Positions 44,861 through 55,102 of a stretch of 64,000 nucleotides of DNA are shown one piece after another. Numbering within the stretch: the stretch's first letter is position 1; every line of letters starts with the position of its first letter. This DNA is from Aquimonas sp041395245 (GTDB lineage Bacteria; Pseudomonadota; Gammaproteobacteria; Xanthomonadales; Xanthomonadaceae), in contig JAWLAY010000007.1 of the NCBI GenBank assembly GCA_041395245.1, positions 186,001 to 250,000 on the forward strand. The letters run 5' to 3'. Position numbers and translations under genes: made by a program. The notes below the pieces were generated by a model. The model had not been told where the DNA came from. It saw nothing but the letters and a program-made list of their open reading frames with translations, and searched no databases.

Positions 44861-46669
44861 TCACTTTCCGTCGCCTGCCCAGCGCAGCATCAGCCAGCCA
44901 TTGGCATCGTCGGTGTTGAATCCACTGACCTCCGTGTAATCCCGATCCAGCACATTGTTCAGGCGGGCTTCGAGTTGCCATGCCGGTGCCAGTTGCCATT
45001 GCGAGACCAGGTTGAGCAGGCCGTAACCGCCTAGTTTCGCGCCAAAATCCGGGCGCTCGGAGACGCCGACCGCCTCGACGCCGATCCGGATGTCGTTGAA
45101 CACACGGTGGAGTTGCAGCGTCGCCTTGCGCGCGGGGCGGCGCAACAGACGGGTATCGGAATCCACGTTGCGCGGATCCTGCCAGGTGGCATTCGCATCC
45201 AGGCTCCACTCGCCTAGGGATTGTCCGTAGCTCAACTCGGCACCGTCGATGCGCGCGCGCTGGATGTTGATCGCCTGGAAGGTGGCACCACCGGCGTAGG
45301 CGATCAGGTCATCAATGTCGTTGCGATAGACCCGCAATTCGGCGTGCCGGTTGCCGTCGGGCTGCCACTGCAGGGCGAACTCGGTGGCCTCGGAGGTCTC
45401 GGCATTCAACAACGGATTGCCCGCGTAGTAGCCACCAAAGCCGGGTGCGTAGAGCTCGTTGAAGTTCGGCGCACGGAAGCCCTGGCCGAAGTTGCCGGAC
45501 AGCTTCCAGTGGTCGGCAAGCTGCCAACCCCACGCGAACTGGGCGGTGAATTCGCTGCCGAACGCGCTGTTGTCATCCAGTCGCGCCGAAACGGCCACCT
45601 GGTGTGCGCCCAGGTCGGTGCTCCAGTGCAGGAAAGCCGCCCGGTTGCTGCGGGTCTGGTCATAGGTCGGGCTAGCGGAGAACGTGTCCAGCAGTTCGCC
45701 GCTTTCGTGCATCCACGCGAGTCCGAACTGCCATTGCTGTCCGTTGCGTTGCAGTCGGTGGACCCAATCGGCTTGCTCACGGCGGGTTTCAAAGGTGTTG
45801 AAGAACGCGGGCGTGTCGAGCGATTCGCGTGCATGGGCAAGACGCAGGTCATGTGACCACTGCGTTCCCAGTTCGCCCTCCAGCGCCAGACTGGCGGCAT
45901 GGTGCTGGATCGACGAGACGCCCTGATCGAATTCGATGACATTGTCGGTGGCCAACAGGCTGGCGCTGGCACGCTGCTCGCCCAGGGTCCATTCACCCCA
46001 GCCACTCAGGTTGCGCAACAGGCTGCCGTCGTCATCGGGATCGAAGCCGAAGCCACTCGGGTTCTGGGCGTTGAAGCCCTCGCTGTCCAGATAGCCCACC
46101 CGCAGGCCAAAGCCATGTCCTTGCTGACGATGACCCCAGCCCGCCTCGCCTCCCAGGGTTTGATGCCCGCCTGCCAGTACCGCGCCATCAAGGCTTTCGC
46201 CGCGACGGGTGAAAATCTGGATCACCCCGCCGATCGCATCGGAGCCCCATTGCGCGGCACGCGGACCCCGTACGATTTCGATCCGTTCGATCTGGCCGAG
46301 CGGCAGGTTTTCCCAGGCGTAGCCACCCGTGTTGGCCGAGGCGATGCGCACGCCGTCGATCAGCACCAGCACGTGGTTCGAATTGCTGCCGCGCATGAAC
46401 AGACTGGTCTGCTGACCGAGCCCGCCACTGCGCACGATATCGATACCGGTCTGCAAGCGGAGCAGGTCGACCAGATCGCGCGTGACCGCTTGGTCGATTT
46501 CTTCGCGGGTAATCACGCTGACGCCTGCCAGACTGGCGTCGATGGGCTCGGCTTGGCGGGTTGCGGTCACGACTACGGTCGGTTGGCGCGTCGCCGCCGT
46601 GCTCGGAGAGGAAATCGCCAAGGCGATGGAAAGGCCCAGCCAGTGCCGGGACGTCGGTGCAAAGTTCAT
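44861..46669 (-). CDS. btuB: TonB-dependent vitamin B12 receptor
   Basis: A 602-aa outer-membrane transporter. The signal peptide covers about residues 1-25 (ends STAA). The TonB-box region is VVVTATR. The plug domain follows (about 40-150) with LLRLQTGIDIVRSGGLGQQ, SLFMRGSNSNHVLVLIDG and IERIEIVRGPRAAQWGSDA, then a 22-strand-type barrel ending in LMLRWAGDGK. The ribosome site AGGAGCG before ATG 46669 fixes the start. A cobalamin riboswitch sits directly upstream, which gives the substrate as cobalamin or a cobinamide. The last strand ends in -GDGK, not in the usual aromatic residue. No other B12 transport or synthesis genes are in this window. Confidence 0.92.
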   Translation of the reverse strand: MNFAPTSRHWLGLSIALAISSPSTAATRQPTVVVTATRQAEPIDASLAGVSVITREEIDQAVTRDLVDLLRLQTGIDIVRSGGLGQQTSLFMRGSNSNHVLVLIDGVRIASANTGGYAWENLPLGQIERIEIVRGPRAAQWGSDAIGGVIQIFTRRGESLDGAVLAGGHQTLGGEAGWGHRQQGHGFGLRVGYLDSEGFNAQNPSGFGFDPDDDGSLLRNLSGWGEWTLGEQRASASLLATDNVIEFDQGVSSIQHHAASLALEGELGTQWSHDLRLAHARESLDTPAFFNTFETRREQADWVHRLQRNGQQWQFGLAWMHESGELLDTFSASPTYDQTRSNRAAFLHWSTDLGAHQVAVSARLDDNSAFGSEFTAQFAWGWQLADHWKLSGNFGQGFRAPNFNELYAPGFGGYYAGNPLLNAETSEATEFALQWQPDGNRHAELRVYRNDIDDLIAYAGGATFQAINIQRARIDGAELSYGQSLGEWSLDANATWQDPRNVDSDTRLLRRPARKATLQLHRVFNDIRIGVEAVGVSERPDFGAKLGGYGLLNLVSQWQLAPAWQLEARLNNVLDRDYTEVSGFNTDDANGWLMLRWAGDGK

Positions 46670-46805
46670 GAAACGCTCCTGATTGCTCACCCGCAGGAAC
46701 ACAGGGCGAGACGCAGGCGTTGCCGCAGCGGCGAACGCCCGCATGGCCCGCCGCCAGTGCGTCGTGACAGCGCGCCGCATGCGAATGGAACGCGGCAGGC
46801 TGTAC

Positions 46806-46970
46806 CTCAGGCCGGTCTCCGGGCTTGCAGGGTGACGGGGCTGTGCCCGGTCGATATCGAGCCGCCTTCCCGGTGTGACCCAGTGGCTGAGTGGCCGATT
46901 ACGCCTGCTTACCGTTGCGGGGGCAGCGCCGGATTCTCACCGGCTTCCCGTACACCTGAAGCGCGCGCAG
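46806..46970 (-). promoter_or_regulatory. Cobalamin (AdoCbl) riboswitch
   Basis: Read on the minus strand, the leader shows the classic order: GGGAAGCCGGTGAGAATCC, then GCTGCCCCCGCAACGGTAA, GCCACTG, GGGAAGGCGGC, and the B12 box AGCCCGGAGACCGGCC at 46811-46826, the most conserved part of the family. It ends about 140 nt before the btuB start, leaving room for an expression platform. High cobalamin would shut off the receptor gene. Confidence 0.95.
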
Positions 46971-46994
46971 TCTAGCAAGCGAGGCGCGGGCTGT

Positions 46995-48293
46995 TCAGTC
47001 CATTTCGACAGACGTGATGCGCTTGCTGGCGAGCACCTTGTCGATCCGGTGTCCGTCCATGTCGACCACTTCCAGTTGCCAGTCCTGCAAGGTGATGCAG
47101 TCGGTGGTGTGCGGCAGACGGCCCAGCAAGGTCAGAAACACGCCGTTCAAGGTGTGGTAGTGCTCCTCGACTTCGGCCGGCAGCGGTCCCAGCGCCAGGG
47201 TGTCGATCAGGATGGGCAAGGGTGTGAGGCCATCCAGCAGCCAGGATCCATCCTCGCGTTGAATCGCCCACGCGTCGTCTTCCTCCACCGACAGAAACTC
47301 ACCGGCGATGGCTTCCAGCAGATCGTGCTGGGTGATGATCCCCATCACGTCGCCATACTCGTCGGTGACGAAGGCCATGGGCGCACTGGAGCGTCGAAGC
47401 TTGTCGAGCACTTCCATCCCGTTCATGCCTTCTGGAACGAACAAGGGCGGCTTCAGTTGGCCTTCGATGTCGAGCGGCTGATCGTTGAGCACCTGGGCCA
47501 GAACGATGCGGGTTTCGATGATGCCGAGAACCTGATCCAGCGAGCCGCGCGCGACTGGCATTCGATGATGGGTGCCCTGGGCTAGCCCGCTGCGAATCTG
47601 CTCGGCGGCGTCGTCCAGATCGATCCAGCTGACATCGCCGCGCGGCACCATCAGCGAGGCGGCGCGACGTTCGTCCAGGCGGATGACGTTGCGCATCATG
47701 GTGTGTTCGTGCTGCTCGATGACGCCCGATTCGCTGCCTTCCTTCAGCACCGCCTGGATGTCCTCGCTGGTCATTGCACCGGCGCCTTCCTGATGAACGC
47801 CAAGCAGGCGCAGCAAAATCTGTGTGGAATGCGACAACAGCCAGACGAAGGGACGGGTCGCTCTGGCCAGCAGCGCCATCGGAATGGCTACGCGGCGTGC
47901 GACGCTGTCCGGGTGTGCCTGACCAAAGCGTTTCGGCACCAACTCGCCAACCACGATGGAAAAATACGTCACGGAGGCAATCACGACGGTCATCGCAAGG
48001 TAATGCGCCGCCTCATTCGTCATGCCCCAGGCCATCAAATACGTGGCGAACGGGTCGGCCAGGGCCGCCTCGCCAGCAATACCGCTGAGCAGGCCGATCG
48101 AGGTGATGCCGATCTGCACCGTGGACATGAATTGGGTTGGATTTTCGCCCAGCTTCAATGCCGCGATAGCACCCGCATCACCCGCTTCAGCGCGCGCCTG
48201 CAAGCGACCGCGGCGGGCCGTCACCAAGGCGATTTCCGACATCGCAAACAGTCCATTCAACAGGATCAGACCGGCGAGTAACGCGATCTCCAC
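46995..48293 (-). CDS. CNNM/CBS-domain transporter-like protein (hemolysin/CorC family)
   Basis: A 432-aa inner-membrane protein. The N-terminal CNNM (DUF21) domain, about residues 1-195, has 3-4 helices and SEIALVTARRGRLQARAEAGD, STVQIGITSIGLLSGIAGE and SIVVGELVPKRFG. Then follow a CBS pair (about 210-345, ending VTDEYGDVMGIITQHDLLEA) and a C-terminal CorC/HlyC domain (LDGLTPLPILIDTL to EVVDMDGHRIDKVL). Relatives are linked to Mg2+/Co2+ efflux; the old name hemolysin is misleading. It stands alone, with the B12 riboswitch and btuB downstream on the same strand. Confidence 0.9.
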   Translation of the reverse strand: MEIALLAGLILLNGLFAMSEIALVTARRGRLQARAEAGDAGAIAALKLGENPTQFMSTVQIGITSIGLLSGIAGEAALADPFATYLMAWGMTNEAAHYLAMTVVIASVTYFSIVVGELVPKRFGQAHPDSVARRVAIPMALLARATRPFVWLLSHSTQILLRLLGVHQEGAGAMTSEDIQAVLKEGSESGVIEQHEHTMMRNVIRLDERRAASLMVPRGDVSWIDLDDAAEQIRSGLAQGTHHRMPVARGSLDQVLGIIETRIVLAQVLNDQPLDIEGQLKPPLFVPEGMNGMEVLDKLRRSSAPMAFVTDEYGDVMGIITQHDLLEAIAGEFLSVEEDDAWAIQREDGSWLLDGLTPLPILIDTLALGPLPAEVEEHYHTLNGVFLTLLGRLPHTTDCITLQDWQLEVVDMDGHRIDKVLASKRITSVEMD

Positions 48294-48353
48294 AACGACA
48301 CTCCAAGCTATGAACGGCGACAGGCCATTGACGTGGGTGAAACCAATAATGCC

Positions 48354-50531
48354 TCAGTTAAGGATTTCAAGTTTTGCGTAGGCCAGTACCAGCCACTTGC
48401 TGCCCGCCGACTCGAACTGCACCTGCACGCGGGCGTGCAGACCACTGCCTTCGACATCGACGATGACGCCATCGCCGAAGCTGCCGTGTCGAACCGACGA
48501 GCCCAGTTTCAGTCCACCCGGAATCGTGTCGGAAAACAAGACCGAGGGTGAGCGTGACGACAGGGCAGGACGACTCACCTGCACGCGCGGGCGCACTTCG
48601 CGCAGCACTTCACCGGGGATCTCGCGCAGAAACCGAGACGGTGCGCCCCAGGTGTCCATGCCGTGGATACGTCGGGTTTCGGCGTAGGTCAGGACCAGTT
48701 GTTGACGCGCGCGGGTGATGCCGACATACGCGAGGCGACGTTCCTCTTCCAGTCGTGCGGTGTCTTCGATGGATTTCTGCCCCGGGAACAGACCTTCTTC
48801 GACACCGACCATGCAGACCAGTGGAAACTCCAGGCCCTTGGCCGAGTGCAGGGTCATCAGTTGCACGCAATCCTCGCCCGCCTGTGCCTGCGCCTCACCG
48901 GCTTCCAGTGCGGCATAGGCAAGAAAGCCGACCAGTTCCGGCAAGGCATTGGCGCCTTCTTCCACCTCGATCTGGATGAACCGACTGGCCACGGTCACCA
49001 GTTCGTCGAGGTTGTCGGTACGTGCGTCCAGCGTTCCACGCGAGGCTTCCGCGTAGTGGTCGTAGAGCCCCGACCGTTTCAGCGTGTAGTCGATCTGCCT
49101 TGCCAGGGTGTTGCTGCTGACCTCGCGCGCCAGCTCCTCGATCAGTTCGATGAAGCCCAACAAGGCGGACTTGGCGCGCCCTGACAGGGCAGGGTCGTGC
49201 AGCAGGCTCAGGGCACTTTCCCACAGCGACTGGTCGTGCTTCTGCGCGTGCGTGCGCACCAGTTCGACACTGCGCTGCCCGATACCGCGCGGCGGCGTGT
49301 TGACCGCACGTTCGAACGCGGTGTCGTCATCGCGGTTGGCCAGCAAGCGGAGATAGGCGAGGGTGTCCTTGATCTCGGCGCGCTCGAAAAAACGCAGACC
49401 GCCGTATACACGGTATTTCACCTGCGCGGCGATCAGCGCTTCTTCAAGTGCCCGCGACTGCGCATTGGAGCGGTACAGCACGGCGCAATCCTGTGCCGAA
49501 GCGCCATCATGGATGAAACGCTGGATACGCTCGACCACAAAGCGCGCTTCGTCGATCTCGTTGTAGGCGGCGTACAGTTCGATCGGCTCGCCCTCGGGAT
49601 CGGCTGTCCACAGGGTTTTGCCAAGACGTCCCGGGTTGTGAGCGATGACTGCATTGGCGGCGGTCAGGATGTTGCCGGTGGAGCGATAGTTCTGCTCCAG
49701 CTTTAGTGAAATGGCGCCATCGAAATCACGCAGGAACTGCTGCACGTTCTCCACCTTGGCGCCACGCCAGCCATAGATCGACTGGTCATCGTCGCCCACC
49801 ACGAACACCTTCCCGCTGTTGCCGGCCAGCACGCGCACGAAGGCGTACTGAACGCTGTTGGTGTCCTGGAATTCATCCACCAGCAAATGGGTGAAGCGCT
49901 GCTGGTAGTGGTGCAGCAACGCCGGTTGCTGCAACCAGAGTTCATGCGCGCGCAGCAGCAGCTCCGCAAAATCGACCAGCCCAGCCCGTTCGCAGGTGCG
50001 CTGGTAGGCCTCGTAGATGCGGATCAGCGTGTCGGTCGACGGGTCGCCGCCAACAATGTGTTTCGCGCGTTTGCCCTCGTCCTTCGCGGCATTGATGAAC
50101 CACGCCGACTGGCGGGCAGGCCAGCGCTTTTCATCCAGCCCGAGTTCGGTGGTGATGCGCTTCAGCAGGCGGATCTGGTCGTCGCTGTCGAGTACCTGAA
50201 ACGCCTCCGGCAGCCGCGCCTCATGCCAGTGCAGTCGCAGTAGTCGATGCGCGATGCTGTGGAAGGTGCCGATCCACATGCCGCGACTGCCATCGGGGCG
50301 CATCTGCTGGATGCGCTGGCGCATTTCGCTGGCCGCCTTGTTGGTGAAGGTGACCGCCAGCAGGGAGTGCGGTCGAACGCCTTCGACTTCGGTAAGCCAG
50401 CCGATCCGGTGCACCAGCACGCGCGTCTTGCCCGAGCCTGCGCCCGCCAGAACCAGGGTGTAGGGTGCGCCGGTAGTGACCGCAGCGCGTTGCGCTGGAT
50501 TCAACGCGTCCAGCAGATGAGAAACGTCCAT
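48354..50531 (-). CDS. uvrD: DNA helicase II (UvrD)
   Basis: A 725-aa superfamily 1A helicase moving 3' to 5' in nucleotide-excision and mismatch repair. The N-terminal MDVSHLLDALNPAQRAAV is UvrD-like. Walker A is AGAGSGKTRVLVHRIGWL, followed by VTFTNKAASEMRQRI, DEFQDTNSVQYAFVRVL (Walker B), VGDDDQSIYGWRGAKVENV, EQNYRSTGNIL, LMTLHSAKGLEFPLV and VGITRARQQLVLTYAETR. The C-terminal Tudor-like domain, contacting RNA polymerase and UvrB, is LKLGSSVRHGSFGDGVIVDVEGSG. The start at 50531 was chosen over an upstream ATG that adds an unrelated 24-aa stretch. Length compares well with E. coli UvrD (720 aa). Confidence 0.95.
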   Translation of the reverse strand: MDVSHLLDALNPAQRAAVTTGAPYTLVLAGAGSGKTRVLVHRIGWLTEVEGVRPHSLLAVTFTNKAASEMRQRIQQMRPDGSRGMWIGTFHSIAHRLLRLHWHEARLPEAFQVLDSDDQIRLLKRITTELGLDEKRWPARQSAWFINAAKDEGKRAKHIVGGDPSTDTLIRIYEAYQRTCERAGLVDFAELLLRAHELWLQQPALLHHYQQRFTHLLVDEFQDTNSVQYAFVRVLAGNSGKVFVVGDDDQSIYGWRGAKVENVQQFLRDFDGAISLKLEQNYRSTGNILTAANAVIAHNPGRLGKTLWTADPEGEPIELYAAYNEIDEARFVVERIQRFIHDGASAQDCAVLYRSNAQSRALEEALIAAQVKYRVYGGLRFFERAEIKDTLAYLRLLANRDDDTAFERAVNTPPRGIGQRSVELVRTHAQKHDQSLWESALSLLHDPALSGRAKSALLGFIELIEELAREVSSNTLARQIDYTLKRSGLYDHYAEASRGTLDARTDNLDELVTVASRFIQIEVEEGANALPELVGFLAYAALEAGEAQAQAGEDCVQLMTLHSAKGLEFPLVCMVGVEEGLFPGQKSIEDTARLEEERRLAYVGITRARQQLVLTYAETRRIHGMDTWGAPSRFLREIPGEVLREVRPRVQVSRPALSSRSPSVLFSDTIPGGLKLGSSVRHGSFGDGVIVDVEGSGLHARVQVQFESAGSKWLVLAYAKLEILN

Positions 50532-50569
50532 GGACGCATTGTAGCCGTGCAGGCCGCTTGGAAATGTTC

Positions 50570-53500
50570 TTACGCCGGGCTGAAACCCAAGGAAGCCAGC
50601 CACTCTTCGAATGGCAGAGGATGGGCGAGCAGGAAACCCTGGACTTCGTCACAGCCGTGATCGGAGAGCCAATCGAGCTGCTCCGGCATTTCAACGCCCT
50701 CGGCCACCACGCGCAATCCAAGTGCGGACGCCAGCGCGATCACTGAAGTGCAAATCGCCGCATCGTCTTCATCCTGGGGCAGATCACGCACAAAGGCGCG
50801 ATCAATCTTGAGACGGTCCAGCGGAAGACGCTTCAGATAAGCAAGGCTGGAGTATCCCGTTCCGAAGTCGTCCAAAGACATCGAGACGCCCAGCTCGCGA
50901 AGTTCCTGCATGACCGCAATGACGACTTCCGGGCTTTCCATCACCACGCTTTCGGTGAGTTCGAGTTCGATGGCGCCTGCTGGCAGGGCGTACTCAATCT
51001 TGAGTGCACGAAGATCCTCGAGAAGTTCTCCGCGCAGGAACTGCGCGGCGGAGACATTCACCGCAATCGACAGATCGCTGCGTCCGAGGTTTTGCAAACG
51101 AGCATGATGTTTACAGGCTTCGCGCAGTACCCAACGTCCAAGCGGGATGATCAGACCGCTCTCTTCGCATATTGGAATGAACTGCGAAGGCGGCAGTAGA
51201 CCTTTCTCGGGGTGACGCCAGCGCACCAGTGCTTCAATGCCTGTGAGCTGACGCGAGTCGGCCGTGAACTGAGGCTGGAAGTGCAGTACGAATTCGCCAT
51301 CATCCAAGGCACGCCGAAGCCTCGAGACCACATCCAAGCGGTCGTCTACGTCGGTTTCCAGGCTGAAGTCATATTCGACGCAGGTATTGCGTCCATCCTG
51401 CTTTGCCCGATACATCGCAAGATCCGCGTGTTTCAGCAGGAGATCGGCATCCGCACCATGTTGCGGATAGCAGGCCATGCCAATGCTGGGGGTCACGTAT
51501 CTGAGTCCCCCGGTCAGCTCGATCGGTTCTGCAATCAGGTGCAATAGCTGTTGGCGTGCGGCTCGGTCGATTCCGTGTGGGATAACCGCGACAAATTCGT
51601 CGCCGCCGAACCTTCCCACGTGCGCATCGCCCGAGAACAGTGTGCTCAACCGCAAGGCAACCACCTTGAGAACCTCATCGCCGATGGCGTGGCCGAGGCT
51701 GTCGTTGATCAGTTTGAAGTGGTCCAGGTCGATCAACAGGACGCATACTTGCGAACTGTCGCGTTCGGCGCGTTGGATAGCCGAAGCGATCTTTTGGGTG
51801 ACAGCGATGCGGTTCGGAAGGCCGGTCAGTGCATCGTGGCTTGCCTGCCATGCCAGTTCGCGCTGGTAACGATGTCGTTCGCTGACATCGATCATACCTC
51901 CAACGACGCGAACCACCTGTCCCGAGTCGCTGCGGATTGACTTGCCTTGGTCGTTCACGTCGACGTAGCGACCCGTCTGATCCCGAAAGCGATAGCTCTC
52001 CTGCCAACGATCCATTTCCCCGTTGCAGAAGTCGGCAAATGAGGTTTCGACTCTCGGCCGATCATCGGGATGGATACGGTCGAGCCAGAACACAACCTCG
52101 TCACCGACCTCCTCGCGCGCAAAGCCGAATGTCTCGTAAAACGAATCACTCCACCATAGACGATGGGAGGCCAGGTCCAGGTCCCAGACCGCATCGCTGG
52201 TTGCCTGGGCAACGAGCTGAAATCGCTGCTCACTCACCGAGCGTTCCTGCTCGGAATGGATCCAATCGCTGATATCCATGCACAGCATCAACCAGGCAGG
52301 TATGCCTTGGTAGTCCATGCGCACGCAGTAAACCAGCACGTGCAGGATGGTGCCGTCGCCGCGCAGGTGTCGCCACAGATCCGCGGATCGCTCATCGCGC
52401 TGCGCGTTGGAAAGACTGCGCCGCAATCGTTCATGATCTGCCTCGGGCAACAACGAATACAAACCTGTCGATCGAAAATCGACTTCCTTACGCTGATAGT
52501 GAGCGGTGGCAGCGCCGTTCACTTCGAGGAAACGTAGATCATCTGCGGCGACAATCCACAGTGGCATCGGGTTGTTCGCAAAAAGAAACCGGTAGCGCGA
52601 CTCCGTATCACGCAGGCGCTCCAGGACCCGCACGCTGTCAGTCACGTCCTGCGCTGTACCGCGAAGGGCGAAGCGGTTGCCCTCGCGTTGCAGAGATCCG
52701 CGAACACGCACGACACTGGGTTCGCCCAGTTTGCGGTGAATGCGCACCTCGGTGTCCAATTCGCCGCGGCGTATCGAGGGCCGGGTAAGGTACTTTCGGA
52801 GATGGACGATATCGTCCGCGGCCAGCAGGTCGCTCAGCGCCTCGGGAGGGACTTCCTCTGCAAATCCAAGTAGCGCCGCAAGTTCCCGTGAGCCCTGCCA
52901 TCGATGTGGCCGACCGCTGATACTCCATCCGCCGATCTGCGCAATTTCCTGAGCTTGGCGCAGCGCGTCACTGTGCTGCTGCAGTTCCCCGGCGAAAGCC
53001 TTCTGCTGAAGGTAGTTGCGCGCGAGTAACCGCAATGTTGCCCACCAAACCGCGCCACTGATGAGCATCAACAGGATCAGCAAACTCGCTGGCAGCCAAA
53101 GTACCAATTTGCTGTCAAGCGTGGACCCGGCTGCGACGTGAAGAGGGTAGTCACCGATCGTTCGCGTCGAGGAAAGCCGGAAGGTGGCGGGGGCGGTCGG
53201 GTCGACGCGCTGCTCCTCCGGAAGAACCCTTGGGCGATACTTGCCTACGACTCTTCCGTCCTCCGTGGGAGTGATTGGAGGATGGCTAGTTCCAGCATAG
53301 ATGCCTTCGCCCGACCCCGCGAGGATGGAGCCCGCGCTATGCGATATCAGGAGGTTGCCCGCATCACCCAGATCCTGTGCTTCCGCAACCTGATCCAGCC
53401 AACGCAGATCGAGGTCGGCCTGCATCCAGCGCGTGTGACTGCCATCGAGTGGCATGCGCAGAGGTAGATGCCACAACGCGTCGCGTTCAAAAGGTGCGTC

Positions 53501-53920
53501 GATGCATACGCGCTGCCATAGGCCGTGACTCTCGCAGTCGCGATCGATCCAATTGGACGGATCAATCTCCACAACACGTAAGTCGAGCAACTCGGGATGT
53601 CGCGAACGGACGTCGGCCAACAAACTGTCGGGCAGCGCAGCGGGGAGATCAGGTCGGGTTATCTGCAGTTGCTTCGCGTGCCGTTGCAAGCCGATCAGCG
53701 AGCGCTCGATATTCCGTAAGGTTGAATTGGTCAGGTCCGCAACATGGTTGCTTGTCGTCGCTACGAGGCGCTCGGTTCCGCGTTGCTGCTGCTGCACTCC
53801 GCGCCACAGCAACGCAAACAGGGCGAAGTACAGAACCGCAAGGACACCCCATCCAAGTAACGCTGCTTTACGGAACGCAGTCCGTCCGCCTAGGTCGCCA
53901 TGGGTGTCTCCGATCCGCAT
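50570..53920 (-). CDS. Membrane GGDEF-EAL protein with PAS domains
   Basis: A 1,116-aa sensor and c-di-GMP enzyme. Helix 1 (about 18-37) and helix 2 (about 276-297) enclose a large periplasmic sensor domain. At least three PAS units follow (about 330-690), including YRFLFANNPMPLWIVAADDLRFLEVNG and ATSDAVWDLDLASHRLWWSD. The GGDEF domain (about 690-850) has an intact GRFGGDEFVAVIP. The EAL domain (about 865-1115) has IEALVRWRHP, VNVSAAQFL, ELELTESV, DDFGTGYSSLAYLKRLP and VVAEGVE. Both active sites look complete, so either synthesis or breakdown of c-di-GMP could dominate. The start at 53920 has a GGGGGAGAG ribosome site 3 nt upstream; the frame is open further up but without an RBS. About 220 nt of gene-free DNA lie upstream. 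Confidence 0.92.
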   Translation of the reverse strand: MRIGDTHGDLGGRTAFRKAALLGWGVLAVLYFALFALLWRGVQQQQRGTERLVATTSNHVADLTNSTLRNIERSLIGLQRHAKQLQITRPDLPAALPDSLLADVRSRHPELLDLRVVEIDPSNWIDRDCESHGLWQRVCIDAPFERDALWHLPLRMPLDGSHTRWMQADLDLRWLDQVAEAQDLGDAGNLLISHSAGSILAGSGEGIYAGTSHPPITPTEDGRVVGKYRPRVLPEEQRVDPTAPATFRLSSTRTIGDYPLHVAAGSTLDSKLVLWLPASLLILLMLISGAVWWATLRLLARNYLQQKAFAGELQQHSDALRQAQEIAQIGGWSISGRPHRWQGSRELAALLGFAEEVPPEALSDLLAADDIVHLRKYLTRPSIRRGELDTEVRIHRKLGEPSVVRVRGSLQREGNRFALRGTAQDVTDSVRVLERLRDTESRYRFLFANNPMPLWIVAADDLRFLEVNGAATAHYQRKEVDFRSTGLYSLLPEADHERLRRSLSNAQRDERSADLWRHLRGDGTILHVLVYCVRMDYQGIPAWLMLCMDISDWIHSEQERSVSEQRFQLVAQATSDAVWDLDLASHRLWWSDSFYETFGFAREEVGDEVVFWLDRIHPDDRPRVETSFADFCNGEMDRWQESYRFRDQTGRYVDVNDQGKSIRSDSGQVVRVVGGMIDVSERHRYQRELAWQASHDALTGLPNRIAVTQKIASAIQRAERDSSQVCVLLIDLDHFKLINDSLGHAIGDEVLKVVALRLSTLFSGDAHVGRFGGDEFVAVIPHGIDRAARQQLLHLIAEPIELTGGLRYVTPSIGMACYPQHGADADLLLKHADLAMYRAKQDGRNTCVEYDFSLETDVDDRLDVVSRLRRALDDGEFVLHFQPQFTADSRQLTGIEALVRWRHPEKGLLPPSQFIPICEESGLIIPLGRWVLREACKHHARLQNLGRSDLSIAVNVSAAQFLRGELLEDLRALKIEYALPAGAIELELTESVVMESPEVVIAVMQELRELGVSMSLDDFGTGYSSLAYLKRLPLDRLKIDRAFVRDLPQDEDDAAICTSVIALASALGLRVVAEGVEMPEQLDWLSDHGCDEVQGFLLAHPLPFEEWLASLGFSPA

Positions 53921-54140
53921 GCTCTCCCCCTGAAGCAACAGCATCCACCACCCACCCAAGCGGTCAACGCAGCGCAAGAATGGATTGCGCTGTGTGACAC
54001 GGAGCCCCCCAAGGCTCCGACGAAGACTGCGTTACGCTCGCGCCGGGGTCAAGATCACTTTCAGGGGCATGACAGGTTGGATGCAATTGCTACGCCACAT
54101 AGCCAATTTCTTGCGTACGCTGGCGTGTGGTTTTGCCTGC

Positions 54141-54935
54141 TCAGGCACTTCTGCGGGCAATGAGCTTCTTCATCTGCGTGAAATAGATCGTGGGAAAGTG
54201 GCGCTTCCACCACCATCGACGGCGTTCAGTGGCGGTCGGGATGATGAGAAACTCCCCCTTCGCTGCACTCGTCGCAATCGCCGACGCGATGTCGTCCGCA
54301 CTTTGCTTGGCCTCGTCCATGAGTTTGGCGGCGGTTTTCAGCATGCGTGGCGTGCCGCGGAAACTGTCGAGCAGTCGCGTCTTGAAGAAAGCGGGACAGG
54401 CGACTGAAACGCGGATGCCCTGCGGTTCGAGCTCTGCGCGCAGCGACTCGCTGAACGCGACGACCGCCGCTTTGGCAACGCCGTAACTGCCCAGCCCCGG
54501 TGCGCCTGCCAGACCGGCGAAGGAGGCGATATTGATGATCTGCCCGCTACGGCGCTTGAGCATGTCCGGCGCAAAGCAGCGGCAGCCACGGACCAGTCCA
54601 AGCAGGTTGACGTCCAGCATCCACTGCCATTCGTCGAGGTCGGCTGCCAGCGTTGGGCCGCCGGATGCCACGCCGGCATTGTTGACCAGTAAGTCGACCG
54701 TGATGGACTGCGCCGCCAGCGTGTGGCGCAGCGCTTCCCACTCCGCCTCGCGCGTGATGTCGAGTGGCGCGACGATCACCTTGCCGCCCTTGGCAGTGAT
54801 CCTCGCGCCGGTTTCTTCCGCGCGTTCGACGTTTACGTCGGCGACCACGACGAGCCAGCCATGGCTGGCGTAGTGATCAGCAAAGGCGGCACCGAGTCCG
54901 CTGCCTGCGCCGGTGATGAGTACGGTCTTGGTCAT
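54141..54935 (-). CDS. Short-chain dehydrogenase/reductase
   Basis: A 264-aa classical SDR. The cofactor loop is TGAGSGLGAAF, then LLVNNAGVASGG, and the catalytic Ser-Tyr-Lys is in NIASFAG and YGVAKAAVVAFSESL. VVVADVNVERAEE with an Asp after strand 2 suggests NAD(H) preference. The C-terminal tail (about 230-264) contains RRRWWWKRHFPTIYFTQMKKL, aromatic and basic, which may touch the membrane; such tails occur in SDRs acting on fatty or sterol-like substrates. The start at 54935 follows the RBS-like AGGAATGCC. The frame is open upstream, but the extra residues are low-complexity. It is divergent from a ParA-like gene. Confidence 0.88.
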   Translation of the reverse strand: MTKTVLITGAGSGLGAAFADHYASHGWLVVVADVNVERAEETGARITAKGGKVIVAPLDITREAEWEALRHTLAAQSITVDLLVNNAGVASGGPTLAADLDEWQWMLDVNLLGLVRGCRCFAPDMLKRRSGQIINIASFAGLAGAPGLGSYGVAKAAVVAFSESLRAELEPQGIRVSVACPAFFKTRLLDSFRGTPRMLKTAAKLMDEAKQSADDIASAIATSAAKGEFLIIPTATERRRWWWKRHFPTIYFTQMKKLIARRSA

Positions 54936-55102
54936 GGAGGCATTCCTGTAGCACGTTGCGCGGGTTGGCAAAGGCATACATGTTGCACGCGGATGGGCAC
55001 CCGATGCGTATCCGCGTCGTCGCGCGCAACGCGTTGACCCCGCAGACGCATTCACTCTCGCGCGCTACATTGCGCCCTATCACCGAGACAGAGGCCATCA
55101 AC

